From: Cavia porcellus
Lineage: Eukaryota > Chordata > Mammalia > Rodentia > Caviidae
Direction: 5' to 3'
NCBI RefSeq assembly: GCF_034190915.1
Contig: NW_026947484.1
Coordinates: 76,711,482 to 76,775,481, forward strand
DNA: 64,000 bases
Part shown: piece by piece, positions 33,031 to 45,122 of the stretch
How the letters are laid out: each line of letters starts with the position of its first letter
How positions within the stretch are numbered: position 1 is the stretch's first letter
Notes under the pieces: model-generated
The model's database searches: none
Told to the model about the DNA's origin: nothing
Seen by the model: only the letters and a program-made list of their open reading frames with translations
Position numbers and translations under genes: made by a program

Positions 33031-34750
33031 TAGTTTCTTAGGTATGGCTAGGTGTGTGAAGGAGAGATCCGTCTCAGATTCTATGCTGTGTGTTAATGTG
33101 TGTGGATAAACGGAGCAAGTGAAATAAAGGAAGAGAGACTCATTGGCGTAGTCATGGAAACAGTGGCAAAGGTGAGGTAAAGGCCTTGGGAAGGTGTTAA
33201 CCAGTGGGGGAGTGGTCTTTCAATGCTTTTTCAATATTGTCCTTTCAGCGAGATTAAGGCTAGTGATGACCTCCAGAGACAAGATAGGCAGTGCAGTTTG
33301 GGAAGACAGAAAAGAGAAAGAACAAGTGGAAATTTGTCTTCTGGTACTTCCTTGAAAGTGATTCAACTACTAGGGAGAAGAAATATTGTAAGAACTGGGG
33401 ATATTTAGCTTTGAGATGGAATATACCTAAAAACCATTCAAGGAAATAAAGATTAAATGAGACATAGGTTTTAAATTCTCTACTAGGTAGAGTCTGACAT
33501 TGATGGGATGGCCTCTCAGCTTGAACTGGAGATAGAGGCTTGTTTCTTCTTGAGTGTTTGAGTTTATTTAAGGGAATTAAATGAGCAAACTGAGTCAGTC
33601 TTTCAATTTTTCCCCAGTCTGTGCATTGGAGCCCAGACTTACGTGGGTAGTTCCTAGGACCATAAAACCTGTGTTTAGCTTCATATTGCTAAAACATTAA
33701 AGATTATCCAAATGAAGTGCTTGCTTTCTTTGAATTTTCAATTCATTTACATATTCCTTTACTTTAAAAATGTTTAGATAAATCTTTTGTTAGTACATAC
33801 AGTCTGAATGTGTACAGTGTGTGAAACTCACACAAACTTTAAATACACGTCTGTGCATACCATGTCAGATATTCTCATTTGTGATGATGACTTCCCTTCC
33901 ACTGCCTGTTCCTTATACCCAAAAGGGCTGTGATACCTCAAAGGAATTTGAACAAAGCGGCGTTCCTTTCTGTAAATCCTGTCTTACTTTGTTGTGTAAC
34001 ATTTCAGCACGCATCCTTTTTGTGGACACAGAAGGGACTTCTTCCTAGACTGTCATAACTATATATTTGTATAATCCTTAAGAGAAAAGAAATAACCCAG
34101 TTATATAATCTTAAAACCTGTGCTTGTAGGAGTATGTATTTTTTCTTTTAGGTAATGACCCTTGCTTTGTTGATAATTTTTAAAAGCTATACTCTCCTAC
34201 TCTTCCAAACAGTATTGCTTCTGTTTAAAAGAAGCCAGTATTGTTTCTCATTCCAGGTGGAATAAGCCTTGAGACTCGGGACAGTTGCTGGTTGACGAAC
34301 AGGCTGATGATACCAGTGCTGCCCACAGACTTGGTAGATGCTGTGCCACAGATAGGGTCCCTTCTTGCCTCTGTGCCTGGAAGCTTAGAAGCTGTGTCCT
34401 CCTCTGAGACTGGCTGTAACCTTCATCAGATGTTTTCCTGTGTTCTAGGTCTACTCTGAGTACCCCCAAATAAGTTGTTGATACTTGAGATCTTTCTGTG
34501 AGATAGAATTGCTGAAAACATGTTCAGTCTCCAGTGATCCAGATGTAAAAGACCCATACAGTGAAGATCACTGGGTGTAAATAAGTACAGATGCAATGCA
34601 GGTGACTGTGATTGGTGTACAGTTACAAAGCTTTTGTCGTGCTATCTGCTGCTCAGTGGCTATGACAGCATTGTAGTGGACAAGTTCAGCATGGCTTTAG
34701 GGAAGCATTTCTTATAATTAAGGTTTGATATTCTTTTCCATTAAGATTTT

Positions 34751-34835
34751 AGTTAGGGGTAGGGATGTAGCCCAGTGACACAGCTGTTGCCTTAATGAGC
34801 CTAAAGGCCTTGGGTCCCATCCCAGCACTACCAAA
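34751..34835 (+). mobile_element. ID SINE (old)
   Basis: TTAGGGGTAGGGATGTAGCC, GGCCTTGGGTCCCATCCCAG, CACTACC. Confidence 0.65.
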
Positions 34836-34857
34836 TTATAAAAATGAAAAATAGATT

Positions 34858-35068
34858 TTAGCCTGGAAATGGTTTGCAGAGGCATTTGTAGTCCTAGCTA
34901 CTTGAAAAGCTGGAGTGGGAGAATCACTTGAACCCAGGAGTTTATAAGATCAGCTCGGGAAACATAGCAAAACCTTATGGCAAACAAAAGCAAGGGTGGG
35001 AGTGGAGCTTAGTGGTTGAGCTCTTGTCTAGTCTGCACAGTGCTGACCGAGGTTTGATCCCTAGCACC
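34858..35068 (+). mobile_element. B1-ID composite SINE
   Basis: Diverged B1 (GTAGTCCTAGCTACTTGAAA, GAATCACTTGAACCCAGGAG, AACATAGCAAAACC) followed by an ID unit (GTGGGAGTGGAGCTTAGTGG, GGTTTGATCCCTAGCACC), ending in a CA microsatellite (35071-35097). Confidence 0.7.
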
Positions 35069-35070
35069 GC

Positions 35071-35097
35071 GCACACATGTGTGCACACACACACACA
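35071..35097. repeat. (CA)n microsatellite
   Basis: Interrupted CA repeat (CACACATGTGTGCACACAC) forming the tail of an ID unit. Confidence 0.9.
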
Positions 35098-37066
35098 GCA
35101 ACAAAGGATTTTGAGATGAGAGTGTGTATATATGTGCACACATATGCCAAGTTTCAAGAGCCTTTGAGATCTTTTAACTGCTGTAAAAGCTGCCTTTGCC
35201 ATTATTTAGGAGCCAAAATCCTATGACTCCAACCAAAAAGAAAACTGTGATATACCTGATTGATTTATGTCTGCTACAAGGTATAAACTGAATTTTTGTC
35301 CCTGCATTGTGGAAGCAGGAATCATCACACTTGTGACACATTTGCGACACACTTATGCTGCACCTTGCTATCCCTGTAGTTAGTAGCATACCTGATGGGG
35401 TAGTCAGTTGGAGGGACACACTTGAGAGTTGGACAACCTGTTGTGTTACACAATTTGCAGTAGCTTGTGAACACCATATGGGAACAGCACAAAACAGTGA
35501 TGTTGGTGGGAACGAGGCTGCCATTGCCAAGGACACAGCTGAGCGAGAAGCTGGGCCTGGAGGGGGCTGCTTGAGGATGAGGCGGAAGAGCCCTGCTTGG
35601 GGCTTTGGGCCAGTGCGAAGGGAACTCCTGCCAAATCTTCGTTGCAAATCCTTGCCTTATCTGGAATTTGCCAGTGAAAAGGAGAAAGCCCTGACCATCA
35701 CACTCTGCTTTGGGAACCTGAGAGTTCTCAGCCTGTCTTTGACACCTCTGTATCCAGCAGTCAGCAGTCATTCACATTGTTTCCAGGAGACTGTGAGGTC
35801 AGGGCTGACCTACAATCAGCAGCCGCAGTAGCTCCTTTGCCTGGCAGTGTTCAGGGCCCCACTTCCTTTTTTCCTTTGCTGTGCAGCAGCTTGGAGGACA
35901 AATGCTAAAGTCTTGAGCTGGGGAACTCAGCGGTGGGGCCCCACAGCCAGGTACATGTGTATCTCTGGAACTGCCACTTGAACTTGGGATGTCAAAACAA
36001 CAGATGAAACTACTTCTAAGATCTTCCTTGTGGTCTCATTCTGTGGGAAGCTAGGAGATCTCATTCTTTGGGGTTCAGTTTATGTGACTGTGGTAAAAAC
36101 AATGGTTGGAAGAATGAATGACTTTTTACTTAAAGAATCATTTTTTGTCTTGATTTTGGAGGATAGTTATTCCAGAAAAAGTAAAGGGAGAAGGAAAGTC
36201 CATTTGTGGTAGCCATACAAAACCAGGCTGGTGTCAGTCTTAGTGGTATTCACTATTTTGGTGTTTTTGGGTGCCTTGTAATTGCTTAGAAGGACATCCT
36301 CCACCTGTGTGGTGCAGTGGGAGTACTGAAGGAAATACATGAGTGTGACATACAGCTAAGCCTCTGGTACCCACGTGTGCAGCCAGCAGTCCTCACCCCT
36401 AGTTCCTTACCTGCTAATGTTGAGCAGAAAGCCAAATGTACAGCTACTTTCGGACATGGCACTAGGTGGCAGTTCTAGAATTAACATTTAAATCTACAAG
36501 AAATCTCCAAATATCATTTTATTCATTAATTTAAACATAATTCCTCTTCCCAGTCATAAAAAATGAATATGGGAATGTGAATATTGAATTCACGACTCAG
36601 AGTTTCTGTGTATTCTCTTCCCTATCTACACTTTTTCCCAGTTGCAGTCTTTAAAAACCATGATACAATTAAACAGAAAAATCAAAGGAAAGGGAGTATA
36701 AAGAGCTCTAGATAATTCCCTGTTGGGGTTATCAGCTCCCACATAATGGAAAGTTGATTTGTCTTATTTTCTCTTTATTTGAAGGGAGGCATAACTCCAC
36801 TGAGGTGAGAAAAGCACTTCTGGGAGAAATCTGAGATATCCTGGACAGTGTATACAATAATCCAATATCAGCTTTGAAACGCACCATTCTAATCCTAAAG
36901 GTCAGGAAAGCTTCTTTCTCAGATTTAATACACTGGAACAGCTAGCCGTGACAGTGTGCCACCCTAGAGGTCACAGACCAAGTCAGGGGAAATAATTGTG
37001 CATGGTAATGGGCAATTACAGATAATGGCCTTCCGGGGGTGGCAGAAAATACACAGCCCCACGGTC

Positions 37067-37105
37067 TTGGCTAGAATGAGCACATTAACTTTATAGCAAG
37101 CTAAA
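37067..37105 (+). repeat. 39-bp direct repeat, copy 1
   Basis: Starts TTGGCTAGAATGAG and ends AGCAAGCTAAA. Identical over all 39 bases to 37526-37564, 459 bp downstream. Not part of a repeat family I recognise. Confidence 0.97.
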
Positions 37106-37525
37106 GTTGGGCTCTGAACTCCAGGGGATCCTCCACCTTGAATAAAATCTATCTTCTCTGTCTGTACCTCTCAAAAACAGATTTGGAGAAAGGAGGGGGT
37201 GGGCAGGATTTTGGAAAGGAAGGAATGGCGAGTACTCCACCTGAATGTATTTGTCTCACTCAGTAGTCTCCCAGGAGGTTGTTGCTTTCCTGGCACCACC
37301 TTTGTGTTTGACGTTTAAAATAGCCCTGTCATGATTGCCTTGTGGGAGAAACATATTGTTCCTGCATTTCCTGATTATGACTTTAGGGAGTGATACCATA
37401 CCAACTGTACTCAAGGCTACTGTCTGACCTCAGGGAAGGCCAGAAGTGGAGGATTCTGCTCCTTTCCAAGTTCAGTTGCAGTCAGGAAGCTCTGCCAGGT
37501 GCAGCCCAGCCCTCCTTCGGTACCT

Positions 37526-37580
37526 TTGGCTAGAATGAGCACATTAACTTTATAGCAAGCTAAAACTTCGGCTTGCTATA
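37526..37580 (+). repeat. 39-bp direct repeat, copy 2, with palindrome
   Basis: Second perfect copy (37526-37564), overlapping a perfect 10-bp inverted repeat: TATAGCAAGC (37551-37560) and GCTTGCTATA (37571-37580) around a 10-nt spacer. The first copy lacks the second arm. Confidence 0.97.
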
Positions 37581-37669
37581 TGATGGGCACTTAGGAAGAT
37601 TTTGCCAGAGTTGTTGGATGACTCTGTTGCTTAATGATAGAAAATAACATTACTGTGTTACGGCCAAGA

Positions 37670-37840
37670 TAACAATACTAGCTAACATTTACTGAGGACT
37701 TCTCGTGTGTCAGAGCCTAAGTACTTGACATGATTCTGTCATATAGCTCTCAAGTAGTATTAGTCCCAAGTTCCATATAGAATTTCCATGTAGAAGCAAG
37801 TGATTTGCCCCACCAGTCATTTCAAAGTAAGTCCTAGATG
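37670..37840 (+). repeat. MIR SINE
   Basis: ACTAGCTAACATTTACTGAG, GTGTGTCAGAGCCTAAG, AAGCAAGTGATTTGCCCC. Confidence 0.7.
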
Positions 37841-38385
37841 GGATTAAGCAATTAGACCTGGAATCAGTACTCTTCACCCTGGGGTTTTACTCTCTGATAG
37901 TATTGAAATGATTATAATGATTCAGGCCTACAGATGAAGTCAGAGAGGGCCAAATGGGGATTTGTTGCTCAGAGGCAGCTCAGGATATCCCAGGCCCCAG
38001 TTGCTCTGAAATCACTTCATCTGGGAAGAAAAGAGCCTATAAAACAGAAGTCCTCAAACTTCAGCTTCAGAAACCTTTGTGGCTTTAAAAATTGTCAAGA
38101 ACCTCAAGGGCTTTTGTCAAATTTGCCTACACATCTATGGTACCATATTAGAAACTAAAATTGGGTAACCTTTTTTAAAAAGATTACTAATCCCTTAAAA
38201 TAATAATAAATCCATTGTTAGGATAAGTAAAACATTTTAATGAAAAATAACTAATCCCCCCCCCAAAAAAAAAGGCAATGAGAGTGGCCTATTACATTTT
38301 TGCAAATCTCCTTGTGCCTTAATTGGACTCAATTGGGTTTGCAGAGCTGATGATTCAGAGCTGTAGTAGAAACACTTGAAAATTC

Positions 38386-38450
38386 AGCTTCAGGCCAGAT
38401 AGTGGTACACACCTGTAATCCCAGCACTCTGGGAGACTGATGCAGAAAGC
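38386..38450 (+). mobile_element. 3'-truncated B1 SINE
   Basis: AGGCCAGATAGTGGTACACA, CCTGTAATCCCAGCACTCTG, then similarity is lost at about 38450. Confidence 0.75.
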
Positions 38451-38559
38451 TGTGCCCTTTGTGCTGTCTGCACCACTCTGCCCCCTTCGCTTCCTGGCAC
38501 GAATTTTGTGCGATACCTGCTCTGGTTTGCACACTGTTCTCTTAAACCAGCCCCCTAGT

Positions 38560-38690
38560 TTTTCCTTGTGCTCTTTCCTTTTACTTGAAATTCCTTTCTC
38601 ATTCTTTGCACACCTAGAACTTCTTTTGATTTTGAAGTCTCTTGTGAATTCTTGCCTGACCCTCTCAGTGCTCCTTTGCACTTTGCCTCA
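38560..38690 (+). repeat. L2-like fragment, weak
   Basis: TTGAAATTCCTTTCTC and GTGAATTCTTGCCTGACCCTC resemble the L2 stretch encoding the LINE 3' end, but it is short and diverged. Confidence 0.35.
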
Positions 38691-38791
38691 TGCAAGAATG
38701 TGAGTGCTTTTTGTTACAAGAAGGATATGCATGAGCCAACATCAGTGGAACTTGTATTTTGAATGTAGGAATGAGTTGTTCTCTTGCCTCT

Positions 38792-38880
38792 GTTTGATGC
38801 TCGAACTCAGGACCTCAAACTTGCCAGACCTCAGGCTTGCCAGGCAAGAGCTTGAGCTGCTGAGCTGAATCCCTGGCCCC
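38792..38880 (-). mobile_element. ID SINE with internal duplication
   Basis: GATGCTCGAACTCAGGACC, TTGCCAGACCTCAGGCTTGC (a local duplication), GCTGCTGAGCTGAATCCCTG. Confidence 0.8.
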
Positions 38881-40374
38881 CTGTGTGTTGTGTTTTTGAA
38901 TTGCTTGCTATATCCTTTGTTTTCCGAGGTTCAAAACAAATTACCCCCCACACAGTGGATGTTCTGTAAGGTTTGCTGCATGGGATGGGATTGTTTTTTC
39001 CATAGGGGTAGGTTACAGGTTGTGATACTGTCCTTTATTTGTCATTATAGTTAAGGGCGGGGGGAGTGAGAGGTGGGAAATAGTAGGTATACATCTGCCT
39101 CGCTTAGGTCTCTCTGTACCAGTCTCTCAGAAAAGCTATTTCCTTGGTCATAAAGACCTTTTCTTTTCAGAATTGTATGCCACTTACAGGGCCCACAGGT
39201 CAACCCACGAGATGAATTGTTTCCCATGTGTATCAATATAAGTGGTGTTCTTTGTAGGGAAAGAATCCTGAGGCATCACCCTGGCTTACTCAGTTGTTCC
39301 TAAATCTAGGAAAATTCCAGGAGGTGATTAATTTGGACGCAGAGTTGCCCTACAGAGAATGCTAAAAGCAGGACAGCTGAGCAGGCTGCTTGCTCCGGTA
39401 AGGAGCATCCCGGTGTTATCCTCCGGATCCCATGAACACGTTCCTCAAAGGACACAGTCTTTTAAAAAGACATTAATATTCTTTTTTAAAAGGGGAGGAA
39501 ATGACTCATACTTTTTTGTACCCTCCTGGTGCTGAGTACATGTTAGTTGATGACAGGTAATTTTGAGATCTCAGATTTACTGGTGAATAATTTCACCTGA
39601 CTGGTAACTTAAAACTCAGAAGCTAAGTAGCCCAGGCATCCTGCAAGATACAGGGTTATAAAGACAAAATGTTAAGACATACATTAATTGTTTATCTGAT
39701 ATCCTAGGGAGTCACATGTAGTCTCACAGTTTGTAATGGTCAGTTTTGATTTCATTTGTAATTTTTTACTTGCTATACGGAGAGGGAGTTTGACTTTGTA
39801 ATGAATATAACTCTGGACTTTTAACACAAGGACTCAAAGGGCAGCAACTCTGGAAATCACGACACCAGAGAATAGAGGGGAGAGCTTTCACTGACCTTAA
39901 AATGAATTACTGGTTAACTACTATTAATATGCCACGGGCCCAGAGACCAGCATATAACATTCCAAGATCAATATGGATGTTTATCATGTGTGCACATCGA
40001 TCTCTCATGAAAGAGTGAATCATATTTCATGCTGCACATGTTAGTGCAGAAAATGTAGCAGAAACACTGTGAAGCCCTGTCGAGGAACTGGATGTCCAGA
40101 AGGTGCATGCACAGAGCCACTGGTACGAGCCAGGGGAAGGGATGTGATAGTTGGCGAGTGGCAGACCTACACTTGGGCTGAGGGGAGATGGATGAGCTGT
40201 GTGTGGTGAATACTGTGGGTCATTTTTCCAGATACATCCCTTTCCAGATCCTGCATCCTCGCCTAGGTATTGAATCTAATCCTGGTCTTTCTTCCTTATT
40301 TCACAAATTAGGATTTATGTGCCAGTAATGACAACACTTACAAATCTAACGTCGTATTTTCTTTTTTTTATTTT

Positions 40375-40858
40375 AAAGAGAATGAAAACAAGCAAAATAA
40401 AACAGAATAAAGCCAATCAAAACAAATCAGTGTAAGTGACATAGGACTTCAAAACAGTAGGAAATCAACAGTGGTTACCATAATGCCTTGTTTTCAAAAT
40501 AGCTGCCCATACCTTCAGACACAGTAAAATCAAACAAAACAGAACAGAATAGAACCAATAAAAACAAAAGAATGAGGTTGGGGATTTAGCTCAGCAGCAA
40601 AGTTGCCTGCCTGGCAAGCACAAGATCCTGAGTTCAATCACTGATACCAAAAAACAAAAACAATGAGTGAAACAAAGGACTTCAAAATAAGATAAGAGAA
40701 AATTCATAATGGCTACAATAATATATCTTGTTATCTTTGAAATAGCTGCCCATACCATTAAGTATAATAAAATCGAACAAAACAGTAAAACCCAATCAAA
40801 CAAAACAATGAGAATGATACAGGACTTCAAAACAAGATGACAGGGAATTAACAATGGC
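40375..40858 (+). repeat. About 145-bp tandem repeat interrupted by an ID SINE
   Basis: AGGACTTCAAAA recurs at 40443, 40676 and 40821. The spacing is 145 bp for the last pair and 233 bp for the first, which becomes about 145 once the 88-bp ID insertion is removed. Units also share AATAGCTGCCCATACC and a (CAAAA)-rich part. About two full and two partial units. Confidence 0.8.
40574..40660 (+). mobile_element. ID SINE inside tandem repeat
   Basis: GAGGTTGGGGATTTAGCTCA, CTGGCAAGCACAAGATCCTG, AGTTCAATCACTGATACC, A-rich tail. It accounts for the extra length of the first repeat period. Confidence 0.92.
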
Positions 40859-42234
40859 CACCATCTTCAGAAGGAGATCCCCCATAGATGCTACACTGTG
40901 TATTATTATCCTCTGAATAGATGATCAGACTGCGGGCTTTAGACCTCCAAAGTCAGTGACACACTAAACACTACAAGCATTAAATTGTATTTTACCTCAA
41001 TAGCCATCATCACAGCCTGTGTTTCTCCAGATCAGCTGGTTGCTTATGGTGGTGGGGGTGGGGGGATGGCAGGGGCTTGGGGATTGGGGGGAGTTGGCTC
41101 TTGTTTCCCAGCTCATGTGCTGGAAGAGGCTGTTATCTGACTCTCCCCACAGCAGCCTGTGTCTGGTGCTGATTTGCAGGAAGGGCTTCCTGGTGACTTC
41201 TTATACTCTTTCCCACAGTCCATGAATGTCCCTAACTTTGTATTTTCATTTGCAATTTGGCAGAGAACCTATAGGTTGGTAAGGGATCGGTGGTTAAGAA
41301 AGCTACCACATTCTCTTGGGAACAATGTTGTTATTATTATTTATTGTTGTTGTTTTTATTATTACTGCTGTTTACTAATCCCATTGCTAAGTAATTTCGA
41401 TCAGTTTTTATTCTAGAAATATAAAGAATGAGGTCTAAGTTCAAGAATTTTCAGAAGATTCATTAAGGTGTTTCCTTTTCTCTGTATTTTTGTGGTCTTT
41501 GCACTTTACTTGTGGCTGTGAGGTTTAACAATCTCTGTCGTGATGCATGGGAGTATTGAGGATGTGCAGGGCACATTCAAGGTCAGACTAAGGGACTTGA
41601 TAAACGTTGGTGCGTTCAGCTCAGGTCTGCAGTCAACTGTCAATTCTTGCCATCATTTTTCCTATGACTCAGAATGTAGATATAGCCTACGAATTGTATG
41701 TGAAAAAACACTTTTTGAAAATTATATACACCCAAACTTATACTACACATACAGACATGTCAATGTTGGTTAGTTTATATATATGGCAGCTTATGGAGTT
41801 AGAAGTCTTTCAGTTTTATCAAGTTTTGGTCAGCAGTTAATCAGGACACTGAGGCTGTTTTACTAATTTGGGTGACATGATCATTGGAGAAAATTTCTCT
41901 TTCGTTATTTTTTGTGAATTTGGCACTTATCCTTGTTACAGCAAAATTTGGGAGGGGGCATATTCTGCTTCCAGGTATTTCCAACTTGCAACTTAAGCTA
42001 CATAATATTATAAACTTATGCAGCTTTTACCATTATTATGTGACTTTTGGCAGTATTTTTTTTGACTCAATTGTGTAGTGCTCAAGCATGCACCATGTGG
42101 GTAGCAATAGAACACTGTATAGGGGAGGGTGTGACACAGTGCTAATTCTGCCCCTGCGCCCACCACACACCTTTGAAATGAAAGCTGTGTGTGTCAGATG
42201 TTATGCTGTTGAGTTAAAATAACTTTAAAAAGCT

Positions 42235-42545
42235 GTGCTACAAAGGAGTGCTACTATGGTATAAGAGGGATACATTTTGAAAGTGGATACACCTTGGGAT
42301 CATAATGTTGATGCACAGGTTTAAACATGAAATAATTTCTCTTATATCAGAAACCCAAAATATAAATAAAGAGCAGAATAAAAGATAATAGGACATAGAG
42401 AGGTAGATTGTTCTCAAATGGGAAGGGGAGCGAAGACGGAGGAAGGGGAAGCTAGGGTAGTGGAAAAAGATGTCATGTAAATGTACCAAATTTCCACAAG
42501 GAATGTAATTATTATGCACTGTGAACATAGACTAATAAAAAAGCT
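42235..42545 (+). repeat. Possible L1 3'-UTR fragment
   Basis: Purine-rich stretch (about 42400-42460: GAAGGGGAGCGAAGACGGAG) followed by ATGTAATTATTATGCACTG and ACTAATAAAAAAG, the style of a rodent L1 3' end. Tentative. Confidence 0.35.
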
Positions 42546-43054
42546 GTGATACAGACTATGAAAATGTATTTTTTATTATAATTACACATACAGCATTGCT
42601 TATGCTAGAAAAGTAAGTGGCTACTTACTTATTAATTTTTTTGTATTCCAATATGTAAGGATTGTTACTTGCATATCTTGATTTTGTTATATATTTTATA
42701 TGCAGCCCAAGACAATTCCTTTTCACTTAGTACAGCGCAGACAAGGCAGAAGCCTAGACAGTCATGGCTTACCCTTTCATATCCATCAATCTGGGTGAGA
42801 GAGTCTGAGGGAAGCTGGTGGTTTTCCTGTCCCTGGACAACTTGTATTAACAGGGTAACTTTGTTGTTTGAAGAAGATTCAGTCCCAGATATGCTGGTGA
42901 TTTTCATGAGATCCCTCTTTTTCTCTTACTGCAGCCTCTGACACAAGTTCATAATGATTTCTTGCCTGGAGTAGTCTGATGTGTATTCCTTTACCTCCTT
43001 CCTTCCTAGGTCAGTTTTTTTTTTTTTTCAATGAATCAGATATTTCCTAAACAT

Positions 43055-43765
43055 TTTTTGTTACTTCTTTGTTCCGAAAACCTTCATTGATCCCTTGAAA
43101 GAGAAACCATAACTTCTTGGCCTGGAGTTAACATTCAAGGACTTCTGTGGAGAGTCTAGAGAGTGTAACTTTTTCTTGCTATTTTCCTTTGTCCCTTGAT
43201 GTGACCTCTGCACTCCAGCCAGGCTCATCTGGTTCCTGTTTTTGGAACGTATTTCCTTCTTTTCTTCACTCTGTTACTGTGATTCTCCTTTTTTCGAGTA
43301 TTTCTACATAATCTCTTTAAATCTCCTTTATCGTAGCTCATCTCTCATGGATGCCTTTGCTTTCCCCACTGTGTAGAACTATCTGGTGAGATCTGCCTAT
43401 ACTTTCATCTTGGCAATTCAGATTAGTGCTTTGAAGGGTTTTAGTCAATATTTAACTTTCTCAAATAGATTGCAAATTCTAAAGAAGAAATGAAACATTT
43501 AAAATAATTATGCTTTATATAATATGTAACATACTTTTGAATGTCAGTAAGTGATAACTAATGAATGGATTAGATATAAATATAAAAATACAATTTAGGG
43601 CCACGAACAAATGATGACTTATTACCTGGTCCTCTGAGTTGTCCAGAGCCTTTGACTTTGCAGGATTGTCCCTAACTGGGTGCCCTGGGAAATAGTAAGT
43701 GAGTAATAAATATTTTTTATGGAGTAAGTGCTTGAGTGGATGAGTTTAGTCCTTATGGTTAGAAT
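43055..43765 (+). repeat. L2 LINE fragment
   Basis: AAAACCTTCATTGATCCC, GGCCTGGAGTTAACATTCAA, GCACTCCAGCCAGGCTCATC follow L2 in order; GTAATAAATATTTTTTATGG near 43703 fits its 3' end. Confidence 0.6.
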
Positions 43766-43974
43766 AAATGAAGAACAACTCGAATGCATACCACAAAAGT
43801 CAGAACCATATGGGAGGAGTGTACATAGCATACGTGGCTGGTATGTAAGCTCTGCTTCTTCTTTATACAGTGGAATTCACTTGTACTGTCTTAATTTGGT
43901 AGGACTGTCACAGTGAGGAGAACGCCAGTGTCACGTATTTTTAGGGATATGAAGAGTTGCTTTTAGAGTAGACC

Positions 43975-44150
43975 AGCAGATGTTAACCTTTGGAGTGAAC
44001 CCATGTCCCCTGCGAGCTTGTTAAAGCTCAGAGTGCTGGACCTGGTCTGATGGGAAGCCTGAAGTGCTCCTCCAGTTTTCATTTCTACAAATTCCTGGAC
44101 AATGCTGATGCCATTGATTTGAGGATCGAGTCACTGGAGCAGCACATGTA
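43975..44150. repeat. hAT (MER5-like) DNA transposon remnant
   Basis: AGCTTGTTAAAGCTCAGAG, CTGGACCTGGTCTGATGGG, AAATTCCTGGACAATGCTGATG resemble short hAT-Charlie elements of the MER5 type. Confidence 0.5.
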
Positions 44151-44285
44151 ATCTGTTGGATGTTGATTTCACCCTTGGGAAACTTCTACATATTAATAGT
44201 GTGCACATAAAAGCTGGGAGTCATAATGCTGTGTTTAATATTGCCCCAGAATTTTACTTTGGAACTTCAAAACAGAAAAATTTGA

Positions 44286-44370
44286 CTGAAGAATGTAGCT
44301 CAGTGATAGAACGCCTGTGTAGCATGTTGAAAGGGCCTGGATTAGATCTCTAGCTCACAAAACAAACTAG
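44286..44370 (+). mobile_element. ID SINE (old)
   Basis: TGAAGAATGTAGCTCAGTGA, GGGCCTGGATTAGATCTCTAG, short CAAAACAAAC tail. Confidence 0.65.
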
Positions 44371-44679
44371 AGTTGGTGGATTATAGTGTTGTTTTTTTAA
44401 ACTCACTTTTAAAAATGCTTTTGTACTCATGTACTCTCACACATTCCATTGGCTTTATTTTTTATTATCTAAATACTGGGGTGAAACTCAACTTTCCTAA
44501 CATATATCTCATTCTATTCCTTAAAGCTTAATATAACTTGAAAGTGGAAATAAAGTAGTGTAAGTAGAAAACTGATGGGGTTGTTAACTAATTACAGGCA
44601 GCTGTAGCACAATAAATCATTGCTTTGACCTCACATAGCATTTCATTTGAGGTTTACTGTGCAGTTTATTGAAGTCGTT

Positions 44680-44800
44680 TTCTTGTTACCTTGAGAGTTA
44701 TTACTGCCATTATTTTGTTGCTTGATAAACTGAGGCCTGATGAAAGCTTCTGACCAAGGTTATGCTGCAGAAATTCAGGAACCTGTACTGTGCCCTGATC
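44680..44800 (+). repeat. MIR SINE fragment
   Basis: GATAAACTGAGGCCTGATGA, CTTCTGACCAAGGTTATGC. Confidence 0.55.
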
Positions 44801-44882
44801 TTTGAAGGCTGGAGTCCTTGGTTTCAGTTGAATTCTTTGCCTGATGCTGTATTTTATTTTTTTGTTAAGAACATTGTATCTT

Positions 44883-45122
44883 GACTATATTAATGTCTTT
44901 GGTTGGATCATTGAACACAACTGTTAGCAGTCTCACTGTTTGAATGTCCACTTTGTATGCTTTGATCCTGTGACTTGAGCAACTATCTCTAAGATGATAA
45001 TGTGTAATCTATTAACTGGTGATTTCTTACTGTTTTTTTTTTTTTTTTGTAGTTCTGTATTACTTGTACCCTTACATTGTTTTGTTTTGTTTTTTCTCTT
45101 TTTCCTTTTAAATTAAAAAAAA
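44883..45122 (+). mobile_element. 5'-truncated retrocopy with A-tail, source unknown
   Basis: A roughly 240-bp insertion bounded by perfect 16-bp duplications AAGAACATTGTATCTT (44867-44882 and 45123-45138). It ends in an A-run and holds no SINE or LINE sequence I recognise. It contains a T-run (45031-45048) and a T-rich 3' part. This is the signature of L1-mediated insertion, most simply the 3' end of a polyadenylated transcript. The source gene was not identified. Confidence 0.75.

Noticed and set aside
35174..35831. Overlapping open frames on both strands (up to 158 codons); the minus strand has Cys-rich and hydrophobic stretches.
   Set aside because: I tried to match small Cys-rich membrane proteins and found no convincing fit; no A-tail, target-site duplications or splice context. 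Possibly an old pseudogene, but not supportable.
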